Origin: Winogradskya consettensis
GTDB lineage: Bacteria; Actinomycetota; Actinomycetes; Mycobacteriales; Micromonosporaceae
DNA: 64,000 nucleotides
Assembly (NCBI RefSeq): GCF_018332715.1
Contig: NZ_BOQP01000008.1
Span: 496,001 to 560,000, forward strand
Reading direction: 5' to 3'
Shown here: in pieces, positions 1-8,146 of the stretch
How the letters are laid out: each line of letters begins with the position of its first letter
Numbering within the stretch: the first letter of the stretch is position 1
Position numbers and translations under genes: made by a program
Notes under the pieces: model-generated
Told to the model about the DNA's origin: nothing
Seen by the model: only the letters and a program-made list of their open reading frames with translations
Databases searched by the model: none

Positions 1-1296
1 GCCGCGGGTCGCGGCGCCGGGTTCGACCGGGCGGCCTACCGATCGGTGGTGGCGCTGGGCGGCGGGGCCGACGGTGGGGGCGGGCCGGGCCTGGATGAGG
101 ACGGGGTGCCGGTGGAGACGCGGCCCTGTGCGCATTGCGGGCGGCCGGTGCCGCAGCGGGCGTCGGCGGGGCGGCCGTTCCGGTATTGCCGCGACAACGA
201 CGGGGAGTGCCAGCGGGCGTCGCGCAACGTCCGGATGCGCCACCGGGCGTCGCCGGGACTGGCGGGGCAGGTCGCGCGGACGTGGGAGGTCGTCGAGCGC
301 CTGGATCAGCTCGTGGGGACGCTGAGCGAGTCCCTGCACGCCGAGATGTCGCCGTCCGGGGTGGAACGGCAGGTCGCCGAGGTACGCGCGGAGACGTCGC
401 GTCAGGTGGCCGCCGCGCACACCGAACGCGACGATGCCCGCCGTGACGCCGACCGGGCCGCGGACGCGGCGGGCACGGCGGTGCAGGAGGCGCTGGTCGC
501 CCGTGCCGACCGGGACGACGCGCGGCAGGAGGCCGACACGGCGCGGCGGCTGGCGGAGGCCGCCGCGGTGGATTCCCGTCAGGCGCTCGCGGCCCGTGAC
601 GAGGCGCAGGCCGCGGCGAGCGCGGCGGCGGCGTTGCGGGTGCAGGCCGAGACCGACCGTGACGCGGCCCGCCACGAAACCGGTTCGGTACGCACCGAGC
701 TCATCGCCGTCCGCCGCGACCTCGATGCCGCTGCCCGTGACCGGGCCCAGGCGGCCGCGGACGCGCAGTCGGCCCGGGCGGAGCGTGACACCGCGCTGCA
801 GGACCGTGACAGTGCTCTGGCTGAGCGGGACACCGCGCGCGCTGAGGCGGTCAGGTCCGCGAGTGAGGCGGGGGACGCTGCCCGTGCGCTCGAGACGGCG
901 CTGGCTGATGCGTCGCGGGCGGCTGCTGATGCGGTTCGTGAGGTGGAGCAGGTGCGGGCCGGGTCGCGGCGTGAGGTGGCGGCCGCGCAGGGCGAGGCCG
1001 AGGCTGCCCGGGCCGAGACGGTGGCGGTGCGGGCCCGGGTGGCGGAGCTGACCGAGGCTGCCGGTGCTGATGCTGCGCGGCTCGCGGCGGCGCAGGCGGA
1101 AGCCGGCCGGCTCCGGGTGGACGGTGAGCGCTTGACGGCGGAGGCGACGGAGCTTCGGCGTACGGTCGAGAAGGCCCGCGCCGACGCCGACGCCGCGCAT
1201 GCCCGGGTGGGTCAGCTGTCGGCCCAGGTGGGTGACCTGGCGTCCGCGCTGGCGTCGCTGGGGTCGTCGCGCGCCGCTGGCTCCGCGGGGAAGTAG
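1..1296 (+). CDS. Zinc-knuckle plus coiled-coil protein, 5' end outside window
   Basis: The frame is open to the window edge, so the gene probably starts upstream; the first visible start is GTG at 46. Counting from there, a Cys cluster (C28, C31, C48, C55; CAHC...YC...C) looks like a small zinc-binding module. From about residue 75 the rest is an Ala/Glu/Arg/Asp-rich heptad-like stretch, a long coiled coil ending near residue 410. No catalytic domain is visible. This architecture occurs in actinomycete proteins of unknown role with a DNA-binding-like N-terminus. It could be a structural or chromosome-associated protein, but I do not recognise a named family. The reading frame is confident; the function is unknown. 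Confidence 0.7.
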   Translation, partial: AAGRGAGFDRAAYRSVVALGGGADGGGGPGLDEDGVPVETRPCAHCGRPVPQRASAGRPFRYCRDNDGECQRASRNVRMRHRASPGLAGQVARTWEVVERLDQLVGTLSESLHAEMSPSGVERQVAEVRAETSRQVAAAHTERDDARRDADRAADAAGTAVQEALVARADRDDARQEADTARRLAEAAAVDSRQALAARDEAQAAASAAAALRVQAETDRDAARHETGSVRTELIAVRRDLDAAARDRAQAAADAQSARAERDTALQDRDSALAERDTARAEAVRSASEAGDAARALETALADASRAAADAVREVEQVRAGSRREVAAAQGEAEAARAETVAVRARVAELTEAAGADAARLAAAQAEAGRLRVDGERLTAEATELRRTVEKARADADAAHARVGQLSAQVGDLASALASLGSSRAAGSAGK

Positions 1297-1568
1297 AGCC
1301 CGGCTGCGGGTCGGTTGTGTGGTCGGGTGGGTGTTTTGTCGGGGCTGGGGTGGTCCGGGGTGACCGAAGTCTCTTTGCGGGGTGCGGAAACGGCGCTGAG
1401 TGTCATACAACGGGCTGTGGGGGTGCCGTGGTGACACCGATGGGGGACGATGTCGGGGGTTGCCGGGGTGGGACGGTAATCTTCCGCTGTGCTGGAGGTG
1501 GGTGGTTTGTGGGTTATCGGGGCCGGTGTCCGGCGTAGCGGTATCTGCAGATCTCGCAATATCCCGTA

Positions 1569-1588
1569 AAGTGGACCAAGGTCCACTT
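1569..1588. promoter_or_regulatory. 20-bp perfect palindromic operator candidate
   Basis: AAGTGGACC and GGTCCACTT flank a 2-bp AA spacer, giving a perfect 9+9 inverted repeat. It lies about 85 bp before the rbpA promoter and about 170 bp before the rbpA start. The size and symmetry fit a dimeric GntR- or TetR-type repressor. No candidate regulator is encoded next to it. Confidence 0.5.
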
Positions 1589-1670
1589 CAGGGTGGGCCT
1601 GAGTCGGCCGATAGGGGTTCCTGCCGGTTACGCTCGAAGCGTTAACACCGCCGACATACGGTGGTCGCCA

Positions 1671-1696
1671 GGAATCTCGCGACCGTCCGTTTCGTT
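1671..1696 (+). promoter_or_regulatory. Sigma-R-type promoter of rbpA (GGAAT-N18-GTT)
   Basis: GGAAT at 1671–1675 and GTT at 1694–1696 are exactly 18 nt apart, matching the GGAAT-N18-GTT consensus of the actinobacterial thiol-stress sigma factor SigR/SigH. In Streptomyces rbpA is a known SigR target. The element ends 43 nt before the rbpA start codon. Confidence 0.65.
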
Positions 1697-1739
1697 ACAC
1701 CAACGGCAAGTAGCACCACGAGCGAGGGGATAGCCGATC

Positions 1740-2078
1740 ATGGGCGAACGCATGCTGCGCGGCAGCCGTCTTGGCGCAGTCAGCTACGAGTCCGACCGCA
1801 ACACGGAGCTGGCGCCCCGGCAGACCCGCGAGTACCTGTGCGTGAAGGGTCACCAGTTCGAGGTGCCGTTCGCCGTCGACGCCGAGGTGCCGATCACCTG
1901 GGAATGCAAGTTCGACGGCAGCGTCGCGCGACTGGTCGACGGGAACGAGCCGGAGCAGAAGAAGGCCAAGCCGCCCCGTACCCACTGGGACATGCTCCTC
2001 GAGCGCCGGTCGATCTCGGAGCTGGAGGACATCCTCAACGAGCGCCTGCAGGAGGTCCGCACCCGCCGGGGTCGCTGA
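1740..2078 (+). CDS. rbpA: RNA polymerase-binding protein RbpA
   Basis: This 112-aa protein matches RbpA over its full length. An N-terminal tail (MGERMLRGSRLGAVSYESDR) leads to a core with C39 and C56 (LCVKGH, WECKFDG), a basic linker (KKAKPPRTHWDMLLERR), and the C-terminal sigma-interaction helix (SISELEDILNERL). RbpA binds primary sigma factors and RNA polymerase and stabilises the open complex in actinobacteria. ATG 1740 begins with the conserved N-terminus. A sigma-R-like promoter upstream suggests induction by thiol-oxidative stress. A hairpin at 2096–2129 follows, so it is probably monocistronic. Confidence 0.95.
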   Translation: MGERMLRGSRLGAVSYESDRNTELAPRQTREYLCVKGHQFEVPFAVDAEVPITWECKFDGSVARLVDGNEPEQKKAKPPRTHWDMLLERRSISELEDILNERLQEVRTRRGR

Positions 2079-2095
2079 CCGCAGGACACCACGGT

Positions 2096-2129
2096 CGCCG
2101 TTCCGCCCGGTTCCAGGGGCGGGGCGGCG
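2096..2129 (+). terminator. Hairpin terminator after rbpA
   Basis: A 13-bp stem (CGCCGTTCCGCCC with GGGCGGGGCGGCG, two G-U pairs) encloses an 8-nt loop and is followed by ATTTGC. It starts 18 nt after the rbpA stop. Confidence 0.55.
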
Positions 2130-2342
2130 ATTTGCTGTGCCCGGCCGGTGCCCGCGGACAGGGCGGAGGGAACGCGGCGTCCGACCGAACGAGGCCGGCC
2201 AGGCGGCGATGCTCAGGTCAAGGCCATGACAGCCGATGGCCCGGGCGGCGATGTGCGGGCGCCGGAACGGCGCAACCCGGTTGTCGGGCAGAGCTGGGAC
2301 ACCCGGCGGGTGGGGCGGTAGCCCGGCTGTTCTGACTGCCTG

Positions 2343-2879
2343 TCAGCGGACGATTTCGCCTTCGACGACTTCGCCCTGCAGGACCTCGGCCGGCGCGGTG
2401 TGGCCCGTCGGGTCGGTCGCGGTGGGTGGGGAGTCGTCGACGGGGGCGGACTGTTTGACCTTGACGTGGCGGGGGCCGAACAGGTCGCTGGCGACGGTGG
2501 CGGAGACGCGGCGTTCGGTGTAGTGCTCGACGGCTCTGCGGGCCAGGATGCGGCCCGGGGGGACGATCAGCAGCAGCCCGGCGACCGCGGAGATGAAGCC
2601 GGGGACGGCGAGCAGCAGCGCGCCGAGCAGGCCGATGAGGGAGTTGCTGACCTGGGCGCCGGGTGGGCGGCCGGATTCGGCGGCGGCGCGGAAGGCCCGC
2701 CAGCCGCGGATGCCTTCGCGGCGGAGCAGGGCGAGGCCGATGATGCTCGCGGCGCCGAGGAGCAGGATCGACCAGAGAGCGCCGATGGTGTGCACTGCCG
2801 TGACGAACACGGCGATCTCGGCTACCGCGAGCACCAGCAGTGCCAGGGGTAGCAAGGCCAGGCTTCGTGGGAGTCGCAT
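2343..2879 (-). CDS. fxsA: FxsA family membrane protein
   Basis: This 178-aa protein has two N-terminal hydrophobic helices (residues about 5–30 and 32–52), a cytoplasmic linker (LRREGIRGWRAFRAA), then a third hydrophobic block around 80–110 with the PGF...G...L(I)VPPGR signature of FxsA. The C-terminus is a polar, Pro/Thr-rich tail of about 50 residues. E. coli FxsA is an inner-membrane protein that blocks F-plasmid exclusion of phage T7; its housekeeping role is unknown. ATG 2879 is preferred to TTG 2882, with GAGAGGG upstream. It converges on rbpA. Confidence 0.88.
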   Translation of the reverse strand: MRLPRSLALLPLALLVLAVAEIAVFVTAVHTIGALWSILLLGAASIIGLALLRREGIRGWRAFRAAAESGRPPGAQVSNSLIGLLGALLLAVPGFISAVAGLLLIVPPGRILARRAVEHYTERRVSATVASDLFGPRHVKVKQSAPVDDSPPTATDPTGHTAPAEVLQGEVVEGEIVR

Positions 2880-2942
2880 CAAACGTTCACCCTCTCCGGG
2901 TGGTCACCGGTCCGGGTTCCAGCATGACACGCACGTGCCCGT

Positions 2943-3770
2943 TCACGGCCAGGTGGAAGGCTGCTTCGGTTTGCGGCCGAGCTTGTTCATGACTGCTTCC
3001 TTGCGGGCGGCGGCACCCCACACGGTGACCCTGAGCAGCTGTTCCTTGAAAATGTTGCCGCTCATCTTGCTGACGCCGTGTTCGCGTTCGGTGAACGTGA
3101 TGGGCACCTCAGCCATGCGGAAACCGTTGCGGTACGTGCGCCAGGTCATCTCGACCTGGAACGAGTAGCCCTGCGACGCGATGGTCGCGACGTCGATCTT
3201 GTCGATGACGTCCATGCGGTAGGCACGGTAGCCGCCGGTGGCGTCCTTGAACGGCATGCCGAGGGCCATGCGGATGTAGATGTTGCCGCCGCGGGACAGC
3301 AGCAGCCGGTGCATGGGCCAGTTGTGGACGCTGCCGCCGGGGATGTAGCGGGTGCCGAGCACGGCGTCGGTGTCGCCGAGGGCGTCGAGGAGCTTGTGCA
3401 GCTCTTCGGGGGCGTGGGAGCCGTCGGCGTCCATCTCGACGACGGCGTCGTAGCCTTTGTCCTTCGCCCAGGCGAAACCGGCGACGTACGCGGCGCCGAG
3501 GCCTTCCTTGCCGGCGCGGTGCAGGACGAAGATCTGGTCGTCGCCGGCGGCGATCTCGTCGGCGATCGCGCCGGTGCCGTCGGGCGAGTTGTCGTCAGCG
3601 ACGAGGATGTCGACCTGGGGTACGGCTTTACGCACCCGCCCGGTGATCAGGCGGACGTTGTCGGCCTCGTTGTACGTGGGGATGACCACGAGGACGCGCC
3701 CGACCCCCGGGTATCCCTCCGAGCCCGCCGCCGTCGCGTTCGCGTCGCTCACCGTTCCTCCGTCGTTCAC
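2943..3770 (-). CDS. ppm1: Polyprenol monophosphomannose synthase (GT2)
   Basis: This 275-aa family-2 glycosyltransferase transfers mannose from GDP-mannose to polyprenol phosphate, the lipid donor for protein O-mannosylation and envelope mannolipids. Visible motifs are VVIPTYNEADN (about 28–38), ILVADDNSPDGT, the metal-binding EMDADGSH near residue 115, and the ATGGYRAYR and REHGVSKM motifs of the DPM1 group. There is no transmembrane domain, so it is a soluble or peripheral enzyme. Its ATG overlaps the lnt stop (ATGA), indicating coupled translation. In mycobacteria the two activities are fused in one Ppm1 protein; here they are separate adjacent genes. Confidence 0.93.
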   Translation of the reverse strand: MNDGGTVSDANATAAGSEGYPGVGRVLVVIPTYNEADNVRLITGRVRKAVPQVDILVADDNSPDGTGAIADEIAAGDDQIFVLHRAGKEGLGAAYVAGFAWAKDKGYDAVVEMDADGSHAPEELHKLLDALGDTDAVLGTRYIPGGSVHNWPMHRLLLSRGGNIYIRMALGMPFKDATGGYRAYRMDVIDKIDVATIASQGYSFQVEMTWRTYRNGFRMAEVPITFTEREHGVSKMSGNIFKEQLLRVTVWGAAARKEAVMNKLGRKPKQPSTWP

Positions 3771-5377
3771 TCTGCGGCCGGTATGCCGCGGGTTCTGCGG
3801 CGGCGCAGGGGCGCCGCCGCGAGCAGGGCGAAAAGGGCCAGGGCGACCATGGTCAGCTCCGGCCAGTGTCCCAGGCGAGTCGCCAGCGTACGCGGTCCCC
3901 CGATGTGCATGTCATGCAGGACCACGGCGTCCACATTGAAGCCGGTGGCGGCGATGACCTCACCGTCGGTGCCGGTGAACGCGGACACCCCGACGGTGGA
4001 CACCATGAGGCCCTCGCGGCCGTGTTCGACGGAGCGCAGCTGCACCATGGCGAGCTGCTGGCGGGCTTCGGCCTCGTTGAACGTGGCGTTGTTGGTCTGG
4101 GTGGCGAGGATCTGCGCACCGCCGACGACGGTGTCACGCACGATGCTGTCGTAGGCGACCTCGAAGCAGATGACGTCACCGACGACCCCGATGGGGGTTT
4201 TCACGATCCCCGGGGTGGTCCCGGCGACCATGTTCTGCACGAGGTCGACCTTGTCGGACACCAGGCGCGCGACGGACCGCATCGGCATGTACTCCGCGAA
4301 CGGGACGGGGTGGCGTTTCACGTACGCCTGGTCGAGGTCCGGGCCGGTCGCCGGCTGCCAGAGCAGGCTGGCGTTGCGGATCTCGCCGGGCACGTCACCG
4401 CGCAGGACGGTGCCGAGCAGGATCGGTACGCCGATCGCGTCGGCGGCCTGCGCGATCTGCTGGGCGGCGTCCTGGTTCTTCAGCGGGTCGATGTCGCTGG
4501 AGTTCTCGGGCCAGACGACGAGGTCGGGTTGCGGTTTCCGGCCCAGTTTGACTTCCGAGGCGAGCGCCTCGGTGGCGTGGACGTGGTTGAGCAGCACCGC
4601 GGCGCGCTGGGCGTTGAAGTCCAGCCCGAGCCGCGGCACGTTGCCCTGCACGATCGCGATCGTCTGTGTCGCGGTGGCCGGTTTCGCGGTGGGTACGAGT
4701 GCCGGCCCGGCGATCAGCGCGGCCAGGGCGACGGCGAACCCGGCGGCGGGCACGAGGGTGCGGGGTTTCCAGGTGCGCCAGGCGAGGGCGACGAGGGCTC
4801 CCCCGGCGGCGGCGGCGATGAACGTGACCAGCGGTGCCCCGCCGAGGACGGCGACGCGCAGCGCGGGGGCGTCGCCCTGGCTGAACGCGACCCTGCCCCA
4901 GGGGAACCCGCCGAACGGGGCCCGGTCCCGCAGCGCTTCCTGCGCGACCCAGAGCAGCCCGGTCAGCAGCGGCCACAGGGCCCGGAACCTGTCGGTGAGC
5001 GGGGACAGCCACGCCGAGGCCATGCCGAGCAGCCCGAGGTAGAACGCCTGCGCGAGCGACAGCAGGATCCAGGGCAGCCAGCCGGCGGCGATGCGGGTCC
5101 AGTCGAGCAGCGGCACGAACAGCACGACACCGGCGATGAACCCGACGCCGAGGCCGCCGCGGAGCCTGCGGCGGTGGGTGGCGGCGGCGAGCCCGGCGAT
5201 CCCGGCGGGCGCGAGCCACCACTGGCCGTACGGGGGTAGTGACAGCAGCAGCGCGGCGCCGGAGGCCAGGGCGAGCAGCACCGCCACCCACAGCGGCAAC
5301 GGCCGGGGAGTGCCGGGCGCACCCGCGGAGCTCGGCTGCTCCGGCGCAGGTGTTGGCTGAAGCGTCAATAAATCCAC
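3767..5377 (-). CDS. lnt: Apolipoprotein N-acyltransferase
   Basis: This 536-aa membrane enzyme adds the third acyl chain to lipoproteins at the outer face of the membrane. The first about 230 residues form several hydrophobic helices. The rest is a nitrilase-type CN-hydrolase domain with a likely catalytic triad: E291 (VVWPENSSD), K354 (YVKRHPVPFAEYMP) and C404 (GDVICFEVAYDS). Start is GTG 5377. A strong hairpin lies only 43 nt upstream, at 5420–5450. The downstream ppm1 overlaps by 4 nt, so lipoprotein maturation and mannosylation are coupled, as in the mycobacterial Ppm1 fusion. Confidence 0.93.
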   Translation of the reverse strand: MDLLTLQPTPAPEQPSSAGAPGTPRPLPLWVAVLLALASGAALLLSLPPYGQWWLAPAGIAGLAAATHRRRLRGGLGVGFIAGVVLFVPLLDWTRIAAGWLPWILLSLAQAFYLGLLGMASAWLSPLTDRFRALWPLLTGLLWVAQEALRDRAPFGGFPWGRVAFSQGDAPALRVAVLGGAPLVTFIAAAAGGALVALAWRTWKPRTLVPAAGFAVALAALIAGPALVPTAKPATATQTIAIVQGNVPRLGLDFNAQRAAVLLNHVHATEALASEVKLGRKPQPDLVVWPENSSDIDPLKNQDAAQQIAQAADAIGVPILLGTVLRGDVPGEIRNASLLWQPATGPDLDQAYVKRHPVPFAEYMPMRSVARLVSDKVDLVQNMVAGTTPGIVKTPIGVVGDVICFEVAYDSIVRDTVVGGAQILATQTNNATFNEAEARQQLAMVQLRSVEHGREGLMVSTVGVSAFTGTDGEVIAATGFNVDAVVLHDMHIGGPRTLATRLGHWPELTMVALALFALLAAAPLRRRRTRGIPAAE

Positions 5378-5799
5378 TCGCGAGAGGCTACCCGGCGACG
5401 GTCACGAAATGGCAAGGAGCAGGGGCGCGGCCCGCCGGACCGCGCCCCTGGGTGCTTCCTGGTGTCCTCGTCCCGGGCCGAGGGGTCGTGCGGGTGTCGC
5501 CAGGCCTTCGGACCGGCGCGCTGCGGGCCGGCTGCCCGCGTCGTGCCGTTGTCTACTGGCCTGTCTTCCCCCGTCGACCCGTCCCGCGAGCATTCGGCTG
5601 GTCCGCGCCGCCCCGCACGACCCCCACCCCCTGGACCTGGTGCACGCGCCGTTCGGGTCTGCCGCGTGGCCAGTGGGCGAAAGAGTTGGAGCGAACAAAG
5701 CCGTACACCCGGGAATGGGACCCGTCGACGGTACGTCCTCGCCCCGGAGGGTTGTCAACCGCCACACCCGTGCGTGGGCGTGTCGCGTTTCCCGGCGTG
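5378..5799. other. Intergenic region between the lysine operon and lnt
   Basis: This 422-bp stretch separates the 3' end of the aminomutase operon from lnt, both on the minus strand. I see one strong hairpin (5420–5450) but no credible gene. Antisense frames here lack domains and sensible starts. The lnt promoter should lie here but I could not identify it. Confidence 0.5.
5420..5450 (-). terminator. Strong GC hairpin before lnt
   Basis: A perfect 11-bp stem (CAGGGGCGCGG with CCGCGCCCCTG) encloses a 9-nt loop. It could end transcripts of the aminomutase operon, but it lies 350 nt past that operon's last stop and only 43 nt before the lnt start, so it could also act as an attenuator in the lnt leader. 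There is no U-tract. Confidence 0.5.
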
Positions 5800-7053
5800 T
5801 CACAGGGCGTTCACCAACGCGTGCGCGGCGCCGGGGTGCTCGGCGGCGAGCAGACCCGCGGCGGCCAGCACGTACTGGCTGTCGACGGTGCGCCGGGCGG
5901 TGCGCGGGGGTGCCCACCCGCCGGCGGTGTCGGTCAGCACGGCGTCGAGGACGGTGTCACCACCGCCGTGGCGCAGGACCCCGCCGGAACCGACCACGAG
6001 CCGTACGTCGCGCAGGTCCCGCCCGCCGGTGCGGGGCAGCCCGGGCCCGGGCGAGTGCCCGCGGGCGTGCCGCCGCAACGCGATCATCGCGGCGGTCGAC
6101 GCGAGACCCCGGTCCGCGGCCACCGTACCGAGCGAGATGTCCGGGAAGTCCAGTTTTTCGACACCGGCGGCGGCGACAACTCCGGGTGCCCCGACCCCGA
6201 CACCGAGATCACCCTCGACGGTCCGGGACCGCCACAACGTCCCGGCGACGTCCCGTTGCGGCCCGGCGGACAGTTCCGCGTCGGGGATCAGCGCCGAATA
6301 CACGTCCGTCGTCGCCCCACCCACGTCGACGACGAGAACCCCCGCACCGAGGGTGTCGGCGAGCACGGACACCCCCGCCAGGACCGCGTCCGGCGTCGCA
6401 GCCCGCACGAGCCGCGCGAAGCGACCACCCCGGGACAACCGTTTCCCGCCGATGACGTGCCGCAGGAACACCTCCCGGATCGCCGAGCGCGCCGGCCCGG
6501 GGTCGAGCACCCCGATGCGGGGCAGAACGTTTCCGGTCACGGTCACCGGGACCCGCCGCTCGGCCAGCACCGCCGACGCGTACTCCCGGACGTCCGCATT
6601 CCCCGCCACCACGACCGGGACACGCAACCGGGACGTCGCCAGGCGGCGCGCGTTGTGCGCGAGGGTGTCACCGTCACCGCCGTCGGTCCCGCCGACGAGC
6701 AGGATCACATCGGGCCGCGCCGCCCGCACCCCGGCGACGGCAGCGCCGTCGAGCAGCCCGGCGTGGACGTGGACGACCTGCGCCCCGGCGGACAACCCGA
6801 CCCGGTGCCCGGCCTCGGCGGTGACGAGGGCCTCGTACCCGATGACGGCCAGCCGCAGCCCCCCACCGGCGGACGAGCACACGTACAACTCCCCCGCCCC
6901 GACCTGCGCGACCGCCCGGTCGAGGCCGTGCAGCACATCGGTGCCGGCGGTGGTCGGGACCTCGGCGCGGCCGGTCAGGGTGCCGTCGGCCAGGTCGACC
7001 CGGCACGCCTTGGTGTACGTGGACCCGACGTCGACACAGACCGCGAAACTCAC
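5800..7053 (-). CDS. MutL/GlmL-type ASKHA ATPase, probable aminomutase reactivase
   Basis: This 417-aa protein belongs to the GlmL/MutL family (unrelated to mismatch-repair MutL) found beside B12-dependent aminomutases and glutamate mutase. Actin/Hsp70-like phosphate motifs are visible: VDVGSTYTKACRVD at the N-terminus and VVDVGGATTDVYS in the middle, plus LLVGGTDGGD. Such proteins are thought to release damaged cobalamin from the mutase in an ATP-dependent way; the likely client here is KamDE. GTG 7053 overlaps the kal stop (GTGA). A longer frame extends upstream but its extra residues are just the reading of kal in another phase. A 64-bp piece of this gene is duplicated at 45506–45569. Confidence 0.85.
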   Translation of the reverse strand: MSFAVCVDVGSTYTKACRVDLADGTLTGRAEVPTTAGTDVLHGLDRAVAQVGAGELYVCSSAGGGLRLAVIGYEALVTAEAGHRVGLSAGAQVVHVHAGLLDGAAVAGVRAARPDVILLVGGTDGGDGDTLAHNARRLATSRLRVPVVVAGNADVREYASAVLAERRVPVTVTGNVLPRIGVLDPGPARSAIREVFLRHVIGGKRLSRGGRFARLVRAATPDAVLAGVSVLADTLGAGVLVVDVGGATTDVYSALIPDAELSAGPQRDVAGTLWRSRTVEGDLGVGVGAPGVVAAAGVEKLDFPDISLGTVAADRGLASTAAMIALRRHARGHSPGPGLPRTGGRDLRDVRLVVGSGGVLRHGGGDTVLDAVLTDTAGGWAPPRTARRTVDSQYVLAAAGLLAAEHPGAAHALVNAL

Positions 7054-7415
7054 GACTTCGGGGGCACGACCACGGTGCCGACAGCGGTCACCGCGATGAT
7101 CGGCTCGGCGAGCACCGCCGCCGCGGACCCGTCCGTGCCCCGGCACACCACGGCTGACGTGAACTCGATGCGCCGCGACCGCGTACCCATGTGCACGACC
7201 GTGGCCGTGACCTCGACGACGTCGCCGGCTTTGACGGGGGCCTTGAACTGCACGTCGGAGTACGACGCGAACAGCCCCTCGTCGCCGTCGAGCCGGATGC
7301 ACACCTCGGTGGCGACATCCCCGAACAACCCCAGCGAATACGCCCCGTCGACGAGGTTCCCCGCGTAGTGGGCATGGGAGTACGGCACGTACCGGCGATG
7401 CGTCACAGTGATCAT
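7050..7415 (-). CDS. kal: 3-aminobutyryl-CoA ammonia-lyase (hotdog fold)
   Basis: This 121-aa single hotdog-domain protein (VPYSHAHYAGNLVDGAYSLGLFGD...) resembles Kal, which removes ammonia from L-3-aminobutyryl-CoA to give crotonyl-CoA in the lysine fermentation pathway. The length is that of Kal (about 120–130 aa). Its position directly after kamE supports the assignment, since hotdog proteins alone are ambiguous. ATG 7415 overlaps the kamE stop and its own stop overlaps the next GTG, so it sits in a fully overlapping operon. Its substrate would need Kce, which I do not find in this window. Confidence 0.85.
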   Translation of the reverse strand: MITVTHRRYVPYSHAHYAGNLVDGAYSLGLFGDVATEVCIRLDGDEGLFASYSDVQFKAPVKAGDVVEVTATVVHMGTRSRRIEFTSAVVCRGTDGSAAAVLAEPIIAVTAVGTVVVPPKS

Positions 7416-8146
7416 TTTTGGTCTCCGAGCAGGGCGTGGACGAGGTAGGAGGCAACTTCGCGGGGGGTGGTGCCGCGGCCGAAGATCCGGTCGACGCCGA
7501 GCTCGGCGGCCATCAGCTCGTCGAAACGGGGCCCGCCGACGATCAGCAACGGCCGTTTCCCCGCCGGCAGCGCCTCCCGGAACGCCGCCGTCATCGCCCG
7601 GGTGTTCTGCAGATGCGCGTCGCGTTGCGTCACGACCTGCGACACCAGGACCGCGTCGGCCTTCTGCGCGCGGGCGGTCTCGACGAGTTCCGGGACCGAC
7701 ACCTGCGCACCCATGTTCGTCACGGCGAGCTCCCGGTAGTACTCGAGGCCTTTCTCCCCCGCGATGCCCTTGACGTTGAGGATCGCGTCGATCCCGACGG
7801 TGTGCGCGTCGGTGCCGATGCACGCCCCGACCACCGACAACCGGCGCCGCAGCTTGCGTTTGATGACCGCGTTGACGTCCTTCGCCGACAGCAGCGGATA
7901 GTCCCGCTCGACGACCTGCACCTTCTCCGTGTCGACCAGGTGCGTGACGCGGCCGTAGACGACGAAGAACGTGAACCCGTCACCCATCGGCTTGGCGTGC
8001 ACGAGCATCGCCGGGTCCAGGCCCATCTTGTTCGCCAACTGGATCGCGGCACCCTCGGCGCGTTTGTCGTGGGTGACGGGCAGCGTGAACGACACCTGCA
8101 CCATCCCGTCGCCGGTGGTGTCCCCGTACGGGCGCACGATACTCAT
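7412..8146 (-). CDS. kamE: Lysine 5,6-aminomutase beta subunit, B12-binding
   Basis: This 244-aa subunit carries the cobalamin domain of the adenosylcobalamin- and PLP-dependent lysine 5,6-aminomutase. The signature D113-x-H115-x-x-G118 (IGTDAHTVGID) provides the histidine that coordinates cobalt. A Rossmann-like B12 fold follows, with LLIVGGPRFDELMAAELGVDRIFGRGT near the C-terminus. The N-terminal 100 residues form the dimerisation and PLP-contact domain. With KamD it converts beta-lysine to 3,5-diaminohexanoate. It overlaps kamD and kal by 4 nt each (ATGA). Confidence 0.95.
   Translation of the reverse strand: MSIVRPYGDTTGDGMVQVSFTLPVTHDKRAEGAAIQLANKMGLDPAMLVHAKPMGDGFTFFVVYGRVTHLVDTEKVQVVERDYPLLSAKDVNAVIKRKLRRRLSVVGACIGTDAHTVGIDAILNVKGIAGEKGLEYYRELAVTNMGAQVSVPELVETARAQKADAVLVSQVVTQRDAHLQNTRAMTAAFREALPAGKRPLLIVGGPRFDELMAAELGVDRIFGRGTTPREVASYLVHALLGDQK

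Larger units (their letters stand above)
1297..1739. other. Intergenic region upstream of rbpA
   Basis: This 443-bp stretch shows no convincing gene. It contains a perfect 9-bp inverted repeat at 1569–1588 and a sigma-R-like promoter at 1671–1696, both described separately. The short frames here lack plausible starts and codon bias. Confidence 0.6.

Noticed and set aside
5402..5917. A 171-codon minus-strand frame in the gap before lnt
   Set aside because: It is Arg-rich, overlaps the mutL-like gene's end in another phase, and has no ribosome site or domain.
7054..7455. Upstream extension of the mutL-like frame
   Set aside because: The extra 134 residues are kal read in another phase, while GTG 7053 gives the family N-terminus and overlaps the kal stop.
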